Assembly (NCBI GenBank): GCA_023145555.1
Contig: JAGLDO010000019.1
Location: forward strand, 1 to 7,777
Source of the DNA: Bacteroidales bacterium
Lineage (GTDB): Bacteria; Bacteroidota; Bacteroidia; Bacteroidales; B39-G9
Direction of reading: 5' to 3'
Length of the DNA stretch: 7,777 bases
The translations under genes were made by a program, and so were the position numbers. The notes below the pieces were generated by a model. The model saw nothing but the letters and a program-made list of their open reading frames with translations. It was not told the DNA's origin and ran no database searches. Below are positions 1-4,548 of the stretch, in pieces. Each line of letters opens with the position of its first letter. Positions within the stretch are counted from its first letter, which is position 1.

Positions 1-71
1 TTTGTTATTTTGCAATATAAAGATTTCAATTAGATTAAACAAATAATTATTTTTTTTATTACCATATTAAT

Positions 72-393
72 GATCATGGCCGAACGAGACGGATAAAATT
101 TTATGTTCCGGCAATTATCTTTTCGGTTTTAGCATTCATCAAGCAGCAGCAACAGTGCAGTTAATTTTGTTTCTATCAGCACTTTCTGCAACATAAATTT
201 TTGGGGGGAATCGCATCATAGAGTGGAGACTTATTATTTTATTGGATTATTAACAGCTACTGCTGTATTTTTTGGTGGGTTAATTGTCAGTAAAATAAAC
301 TTAAAAATAAAACCGAAAAAAATAAAACTCTTGTTTTCCTACACAACTTTTGTCGCAGCTGTAATTATGGTTTTAAATGCATATTTAACTTAA
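72..393 (+). pseudogene. Decayed 3' part of a membrane permease gene, TauE/SafE (TSUP)-like
   Basis: Three reading frames carry successive pieces of what looks like one hydrophobic protein. Bases about 93-128 encode IKFYVPAIIFSV. About 122-193 encode FGFSIHQAAATVQLILFLSA. About 193-390 encode a segment with VETYYFIGLLTATAVFFGG and a C-terminal helix ending in MVLNAYLT, then TAA at 391-393. The order (a VP-A turn, a G-F-x-IH-x-A-x-AT motif, a GG-x-I-x-SK-I helix) resembles the second half of sulfite exporter TauE/SafE family permeases. Two frame changes, near 123-131 and near 193-200, would be needed to read it through, so the gene is broken or the sequence carries indel errors. No N-terminal half is recognisable in the first 70 bases. 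The family call rests on motif resemblance only. Confidence 0.45.
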
Positions 394-482
394 ATAATTT
401 GTTATACATTAATCAAAGAATAAAAATTCACTTTTTGTAAAAAAAAAATTATAATGAATTAATAAAAATTAAAAGAAAATAT

Positions 483-490
483 TATATTTG
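483..490 (+). promoter_or_regulatory. Bacteroidota -7 promoter element for the tRNA-CAU gene
   Basis: TATATTTG matches the Bacteroidota consensus TAnnTTTG exactly and ends 15 bases before the tRNA. Transcription would therefore start only a few bases upstream of the mature 5' end. I see no convincing -33 TTTG box at the usual distance. Confidence 0.55.
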
Positions 491-504
491 CAAGCTCAAA
501 TTAT

Positions 505-581
505 GGCGAGATAGCTCAGTTGGTTAGAGCGCATGATTCATAATCATGAGGTCGAGAGTTCAAATCTCTCTCTCGCTACCA
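505..581 (+). tRNA. tRNA with CAU anticodon, probably elongator Met
   Basis: The complete cloverleaf is 77 nt with an encoded CCA end. Acceptor strands GGCGAGA and TCTCGCT pair with one G-U at position 1-72. The D arm is GCTC/GAGC. The anticodon stem is CATGA/TCATG with loop TTCATAA, anticodon CAT at 539-541. The T arm is GAGAG/CTCTC with loop TTCAAAT. The first pair is not the C1-A72 mismatch of initiator tRNA, and the anticodon stem lacks the three consecutive G-C pairs of an initiator, so this is not tRNA-fMet. Elongator Met is favoured (A5-U68 as in E. coli elongator Met). A tRNA-Ile whose C34 becomes lysidine cannot be excluded from sequence alone. It has its own promoter element and terminator, so it looks like a single-gene transcript. 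Confidence 0.93.
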
Positions 582-616
582 CAATCACAAGAAATTATAT
601 GAAAACTTTAAGGATT

Positions 617-644
617 AAAAAAAGGGGTTGCAACCCCTTTTTTT
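617..644 (+). terminator. Rho-independent terminator after the tRNA-CAU gene
   Basis: The perfect palindrome GGGGTTGCAACCCC (624-637) is flanked by seven A on the left and seven T on the right. It can fold as a G/C-rich stem extended by A-T pairs and followed by a U-run. The A-tract makes it symmetric, so it could also stop transcription on the other strand. It lies 36 bases after the tRNA and separates it from mtaB. Confidence 0.85.
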
Positions 645-684
645 ATTACTGTGAACAAAACTTTTTTTAATCAGTTTATCTTTA

Positions 685-692
685 TAATTTTG
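685..692 (+). promoter_or_regulatory. Putative -7 promoter element for mtaB
   Basis: TAATTTTG fits TAnnTTTG exactly, 41 bases before the mtaB start codon and downstream of the preceding terminator. No clear -33 TTTG box is seen, and the octamer can occur by chance in such AT-rich DNA. Confidence 0.4.
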
Positions 693-733
693 CACGATTA
701 AAACACAAAACAGAATTACCCTTTATAATAAAA

Positions 734-2011
734 ATGGAAAAAGTAGCTTTTTTTACATTAGGTTGTAAATTAAATTTTGCCGAAACATCAACCATTGCCA
801 ATTCGTTTATTGAAAATGGTTTTAAAAAAGTAAATTTTAGCGATGAAGCTGATATTTATGTCATTAACACTTGTACCGTTACCAATATCGCTAACAAAAA
901 ATGTCGACAGGCAATAAAAAAAGCAATAAAAAAAGCACCAAATGCCAAGGTTATTGTTACCGGATGTTATGCTCAACTCAAGCCTGACGAATTATCTATA
1001 ATGCCGGGCGTTGACTTAGTATTAGGAAATAACGAAAAATTTAATATCTCAAACTACTTAAACAATTCAGATTCTAAAATAATAAATTCTGATTTAAAAA
1101 ACATTTCTTGTTTCTATCATTCATTTTCACTTAGCGACCGAACTCGAAGTTTTTTAAAAGTACAAGATGGTTGCGATTATTTTTGTTCATATTGCACAAT
1201 ACCTCTGGCACGTGGTAAAAGCAGAAACGCACCGATAAAAGAAATTATTGAAAAAGCTAAAAAACTAGCAGAGAACAATATAAAAGAAATTATTTTAACA
1301 GGTGTTAATATTGGTGATTTTGGTAAAAGTACTAATGAAACATTTATAGGCCTCATTAAAGAACTAGATAAAGTTGACGGAATAAAACGAATTAGAATTT
1401 CATCTATAGAACCAAATCTATTAACTGACGAAGTTATTAATTTTGTTGCACAGTCGAATAAAATTGTTCCTCATTTTCATATTCCATTACAATGCGGAAC
1501 AAACAAATTATTAAAACTAATGCACCGTCGCTATACTACAGAACTATACAGTAAAAAAGTTGCTACTATTAAATCAATTATGCCACAGGCTTGTATTGCA
1601 GCCGATTTAATTGTTGGTGTTCCGGGCGAAACCGAAAATGAATTTAATAAAGCATACCAATTTGTTGATGACTTAGATTTATCTTATCTGCATGTCTTTA
1701 CTTATTCTGAACGAGACAACACTCTCGCACTAACATTTGATAACAAAGTACCTGTAAACATTCGCAGAGAAAGAAGCAAAATTTTTCATGAGCTTTCTGC
1801 AAAAAAACGTCTAAAATTCTACTCTCAACATCTTAATACATTTAAAAATGTTTTGTTTGAATCGAAAAACGATAATGGCAAAATGTATGGATTTACCGAA
1901 AATTACATTAAAGTTGAAACAGATTTTAACAAGCAATTAATTAATCAAATTGTTAAAGTTAAACTTACCAAAATTAATGATGACGGAAATGTTGAAGTAA
2001 TATTACCATAA
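734..2011 (+). CDS. mtaB: tRNA t6A37 methylthiotransferase MtaB
   Basis: MtaB is a cytoplasmic radical-SAM enzyme that adds a methylthio group to N6-threonylcarbamoyladenosine at position 37 of tRNA, giving ms2t6A, in ANN-decoding tRNAs such as tRNA-Lys(UUU). The 425-residue length is usual for the family. The N-terminal UPF0004 domain (about 1-95) has the three cluster cysteines: C11 in TLGCKLN, C47 in NTCTVT and C78 in TGCYAQ. The radical-SAM core (about 137-350) has C147, C151 and C154 in GCDYFCSYC, followed by TIPLARG. HIPLQCGTNKLLKLMHRRYT is the conserved late-barrel motif. The last 59 residues fit a TRAM RNA-binding domain. The LGCKLN form of the first motif favours MtaB over MiaB or RimO. 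The ATG has no Shine-Dalgarno sequence, as is usual in Bacteroidota. It stands alone, with terminators on both sides. Confidence 0.93.
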   Translation: MEKVAFFTLGCKLNFAETSTIANSFIENGFKKVNFSDEADIYVINTCTVTNIANKKCRQAIKKAIKKAPNAKVIVTGCYAQLKPDELSIMPGVDLVLGNNEKFNISNYLNNSDSKIINSDLKNISCFYHSFSLSDRTRSFLKVQDGCDYFCSYCTIPLARGKSRNAPIKEIIEKAKKLAENNIKEIILTGVNIGDFGKSTNETFIGLIKELDKVDGIKRIRISSIEPNLLTDEVINFVAQSNKIVPHFHIPLQCGTNKLLKLMHRRYTTELYSKKVATIKSIMPQACIAADLIVGVPGETENEFNKAYQFVDDLDLSYLHVFTYSERDNTLALTFDNKVPVNIRRERSKIFHELSAKKRLKFYSQHLNTFKNVLFESKNDNGKMYGFTENYIKVETDFNKQLINQIVKVKLTKINDDGNVEVILP

Positions 2012-2054
2012 AAAATACAAAATCTGTAATATAAATACTAATAATGCTATAAAA

Positions 2055-2089
2055 ACAAAGGGATTACTTAAGATAAGTAATCCCTTTGT
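2055..2089 (-). terminator. Terminator of tRNA-Arg, perfect 16-bp hairpin facing mtaB
   Basis: ACAAAGGGATTACTTA (2055-2070) and its exact reverse complement (2074-2089) are separated by a 3-base loop. On the minus strand the stem is followed by TTTTT (complement of 2051-2055), so it is a canonical terminator for the tRNA-Arg transcript. The first stem base is the tRNA discriminator position itself. On the plus strand, 43 bases after the mtaB stop, the stem is not followed by a T-run, so it may only protect the mtaB mRNA 3' end. Confidence 0.85.
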
Positions 2090-2162
2090 GATCCAAGCAG
2101 GATTCGAACCTGCGACCCACAGCTTAGAAGGCTGTTGCTCTATCCAACTGAGCTATTGGACC
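2089..2162 (-). tRNA. tRNA-Arg (anticodon UCU)
   Basis: The reverse complement folds into a full 74-nt cloverleaf without an encoded CCA. The acceptor stem is GGTCCAA with TTGGATC (one G-U), with discriminator A. The D arm is GCTC/GAGC. The anticodon stem is ACAGC/GCTGT with loop CTTCTAA, giving anticodon TCT (complement of 2126-2128), which reads AGA and AGG. The T arm is GCAGG/CCTGC with loop TTCGAAT. CCA must be added after transcription, unlike in the CAU tRNA of this window. Its own -7 element lies upstream and a hairpin terminator abuts its 3' end. Confidence 0.95.
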
Positions 2163-2179
2163 TGAAATTTATGAGGTTG

Positions 2180-2187
2180 CAAATTTA
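2180..2187 (-). promoter_or_regulatory. Bacteroidota -7 promoter element for tRNA-Arg
   Basis: CAAATTTA on the plus strand reads TAAATTTG on the minus strand, an exact TAnnTTTG. It ends 17 bases before the tRNA 5' end, nearly the same spacing as at the other tRNA gene. No -33 box is evident. Confidence 0.55.
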
Positions 2188-2198
2188 ATAAAATTATC

Positions 2199-2224
2199 TT
2201 TAATAAAAAGAGTTTTTTATTAAA
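2199..2224 (-). terminator. Possible weak terminator after the downstream isomerase gene
   Basis: TTTAATAAAAA and its exact reverse complement (11 bp) flank a 4-base loop, three bases beyond the stop codon of the isomerase gene. The stem is made only of A-T pairs, so it is weak. Position and symmetry are the only support. Confidence 0.3.
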
Positions 2225-2226
2225 TT

Positions 2227-4008
2227 TTATTTCTCAGATTTTATCCAGTTTACTAAACCTTTTTTCTCAATAATCTGCATAAGTTTTTCGGGCAACTGAG
2301 CTATTTTAAACTCCTTATCATTTAATTTAATAATACCATTATTAAAATCAATATCAACATTATCTCCCGACTTGTAATTTTCTACAACTTCACGATTTAC
2401 AATTAATAATAAACCTTGATTAATAGCTGAACGATAAAAAATTCTGTTTACCGATTTTACAATTATTGCCTTTACTCCTGCATAAGCTAAACCTACCGAG
2501 GGATGCTCACGAGAACTACCACAACCAAAGTTATCACCTGCAATAATAACATCATCTTTTGCTACATTATCGGAAAATTTCTCATCAAAACCTTTAAACA
2601 AATGTGGTAAAATTGCTGCGGCATCTGAACTTAACACATTATAAGTTAAATTACCGGCAAACATCTGGTCAGTATTCAAATCATTAATATCAGTATAATT
2701 CCAAACATTACCAATCTTACGATTATCGCCTTGCTTTATCTCAACAACAGAACCTTGCTCTTTTGCATAAGGAAACTTATCATTAAATTCTTCCCCACGC
2801 GGGTCTGCAATTTCACCTTTAATAGCAGAATAAGCTACACATGCAGGTGATGCTAAATATATTTTGGCATTTTTATTACCCATACGACCCAGAAAATTAC
2901 GATTGGCAGTTGAGATTACAGTAAAACCATCGGCAGGAATTCCTTGACCTGTACCAAGACACGGTCCACATGACGAACCTAATATGTTTGCACCGGCTTT
3001 CATCAACTTTGTAATAATACCTTGCGAAATTGCTTGCAAATAAATTTCTTTAGATGCCGGAGCTATCAACAACTGGAAACCATCAGCAACTTTTTGCCCG
3101 TCTAATATTTCTGCGGCAATCTGTAAATCCTCTAAACGACCATTTGTACATGTTCCTATAAGTCCTTCATTTAATGTTACACCTTGCACTTCAGACACAG
3201 CTTTAACATTATCTACTTGATGTGGTGCAGCAACGAGTGGGAAAATATCACTTAAATTAATTTCTATTTCTTTAAAATATTTTGCACCTTCATCAGCCCA
3301 AACACCTTCAATCTTATCTTTGCCATAATATTCAGCAAGAACTTCATCAGCCGGGAAAACTGCATTTTTTGCTCCCATCTCTGATGCAAGATTTGCCAAA
3401 GTCATTCGTTGTGGAATTGTAAGGCTTTTAACACCATCACCATGATATTCAATTGACATATAATTTGCACCGGCAGAGCCAATCATACCAATTATCCAAA
3501 GTGAAATATCTTTTGCAAAAACGCCCTTGTTTAATTTACCTTTTAAAGTAATTTTAATTGATTCAGGAACTCTAAACCATGTCTCACCACGCTTCCAGAT
3601 ACCTGCAGATTCTGTACGGTCAATTCCTGCTGCAAGAGCATTAAAAGCACCTGCAGTACAAGTATGGCTGTCGCTACCGACAATTATCATTCCGGGTTTC
3701 GCATGATTTGCCATTAACTGATGACATATTCCATTGCCGGCATCATAAAATTTATTTACACCCTGCTCTTTTGCAAAATCTCTAATTGACTGATATTGAG
3801 TAGCCAATTTTGCATTTGTAGGTGGTGCATTATGGTCTAAAACAACCAATAATTGGTTACTGTCAGCAACTTTAACGCCTCCCATTTTTTCAAATGTCAC
3901 TTTTATACTCGCTGTATTGTCGTGCGTTAAAACAATATTTGGTTTTTTAAAAACTATACTGCCTGTTTCTGCACCTAATATTTTTTCTACAAAAGTTTTA
4001 TTTCCCAT
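2227..4008 (-). CDS. Aconitase-superfamily hydro-lyase, fused large and small subunits (593 aa)
   Basis: The protein is a cytoplasmic [4Fe-4S] isomerase of the aconitase/isopropylmalate isomerase/homoaconitase superfamily, moving a hydroxyl between adjacent carbons of a di- or tricarboxylate. The large domain (about 1-425) has D58-H59 in LDHNAP, H96 in GNGICH, the catalytic S112-DSH-T116, and cluster ligands C287 in GTCTNGR and C347/C350 in SCGPC. NRNFLGR carries substrate-binding R370 and R375. The small swivel domain (about 432-593) has NTDQMF and GCGSSREH (496-502, with the catalytic Ser and Arg). All core residues are present, so it should be active. The 'YLxx' specificity loop region reads GNLTYNVLSSDAAA, without the Arg seen in homoaconitase (YLRT). 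The loop's spacing loosely resembles Aquifex-type aconitases. Substrate is unassigned: aconitase, isopropylmalate or citramalate isomerase are all possible. No leu or icd neighbour is in the window. Confidence 0.85.
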   Translation of the reverse strand: MGNKTFVEKILGAETGSIVFKKPNIVLTHDNTASIKVTFEKMGGVKVADSNQLLVVLDHNAPPTNAKLATQYQSIRDFAKEQGVNKFYDAGNGICHQLMANHAKPGMIIVGSDSHTCTAGAFNALAAGIDRTESAGIWKRGETWFRVPESIKITLKGKLNKGVFAKDISLWIIGMIGSAGANYMSIEYHGDGVKSLTIPQRMTLANLASEMGAKNAVFPADEVLAEYYGKDKIEGVWADEGAKYFKEIEINLSDIFPLVAAPHQVDNVKAVSEVQGVTLNEGLIGTCTNGRLEDLQIAAEILDGQKVADGFQLLIAPASKEIYLQAISQGIITKLMKAGANILGSSCGPCLGTGQGIPADGFTVISTANRNFLGRMGNKNAKIYLASPACVAYSAIKGEIADPRGEEFNDKFPYAKEQGSVVEIKQGDNRKIGNVWNYTDINDLNTDQMFAGNLTYNVLSSDAAAILPHLFKGFDEKFSDNVAKDDVIIAGDNFGCGSSREHPSVGLAYAGVKAIIVKSVNRIFYRSAINQGLLLIVNREVVENYKSGDNVDIDFNNGIIKLNDKEFKIAQLPEKLMQIIEKKGLVNWIKSEK

Positions 4009-4052
4009 TTTTCTGTATTTTTTTCAATTAGTATTTTTATTTCAGATTTTTT

Positions 4053-4111
4053 GATAGTAGTTAGTATATGGAATACAGTAGTCAATAGTCAGTAGTCGAC
4101 AGACTGTATTC
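4053..4111 (+). repeat. Left end: three tandem AGTAGTC heptamers, inverted repeat
   Basis: Three tandem heptamers AGTAGTC, AATAGTC and AGTAGTC occupy 4077-4097. They lie between the arms of a perfect 9-bp inverted repeat, GAATACAGT (4071-4079, overlapping the first heptamer) and ACTGTATTC (4103-4111). GATAGTAG at 4053-4060 recurs in inverted orientation as CTACTATC at 4535-4542, on the far side of the dead four-helix-bundle gene. These look like paired ends of an inserted unit. Confidence 0.6.
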
Positions 4112-4144
4112 AGTAAATTTAAAAAAAAATATTTTTCATTTAAC

Positions 4145-4495
4145 TTATTTTATTGATTTAATATATGAATGTAATAATTTACTAATTTCTTCTACAAGCA
4201 TTTCTGACTTTTCATTATATCCATAACCCAATTCTTTAGACAAAATAAGATAATATTTGCATTCCTAAAGAGAGCCTTGTGAAATATTATAAAAACGTTT
4301 TTTATCTTTAAGACCACGCTTTTTATAACCCTCAGCAATATTAGCAGCAACAGAAACAGCTGCTCTTCTAAATTTAGACGTTAAACCAAATAATTCAGAT
4401 TTAGGAAATTGCTCTGTAAATTTATAGGTGTATAATACAAATTTATGAGCTTTTTGCCAGACTATTAAATCCTGAAATTTTGTTGATTTTTACAT
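4145..4495 (-). pseudogene. Four-helix-bundle protein (23S intervening-sequence protein/S23 type), two in-frame stops
   Basis: Read on the minus strand from ATG (4493-4495) to TAA (4145-4147), one frame of 116 codons gives a typical S23-type four-helix-bundle protein. It shows FQDLIVWQKAHKFV, then YKFTEQFPKSELFGLTS, then FRRAAVSVAANIAEG, then RFYNISQGSL and a C-terminal helix EMLVEEISKLLHSYIKSIK. Two stops interrupt it: TAA as codon 2 (4490-4492) and TAG as codon 77 (4265-4267), right after the conserved GSL. There is no frameshift and the rest of the sequence is well preserved, so inactivation seems recent. Free-standing members have no settled function; relatives are encoded by 23S rRNA intervening sequences and by avd of diversity-generating retroelements. 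It sits in the gap between the two isomerase genes, same strand, with heptamer repeats on both sides. Confidence 0.85.
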
Positions 4496-4532
4496 CAATA
4501 TTTTATTTTGTCTATAATATACCACATTCTGC

Positions 4533-4547
4533 ATCTACTATCTACTG
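4533..4547 (-). repeat. Right end: two tandem AGTAGAT heptamers
   Basis: The minus strand reads C followed by AGTAGAT twice (plus strand ATCTACT at 4533-4539 and 4540-4546, then G). The heptamers are related to the AGTAGTC heptamers at 4077-4097 but lie in opposite orientation, and they include the inverted copy of GATAGTAG. The array is 38 bases upstream of the four-helix-bundle ATG and two bases beyond the stop codon of the upstream isomerase gene. Confidence 0.55.
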
Positions 4548-4548
4548 A

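Noticed and set aside
624..637. Perfect palindrome as a possible operator
   Set aside because: Flanking A7 and T7 tracts and its place after a tRNA gene fit a terminator better.
788..976. 62-codon open frame opposite mtaB
   Set aside because: It lies fully antisense to the conserved N-terminal domain of mtaB and its translation has no recognisable family features.
4265..4267. Amber codon read as an amino acid (recoding)
   Set aside because: TAG ends the ROK gene in this window, codon 2 of the same pseudogene is also a stop (TAA), and no suppressor tRNA is visible.
4438..4445. Minus-strand TAAATTTG, an exact promoter-type octamer
   Set aside because: It lies inside the four-helix-bundle reading frame, encoding part of the conserved HKFV region; probably chance in AT-rich DNA.
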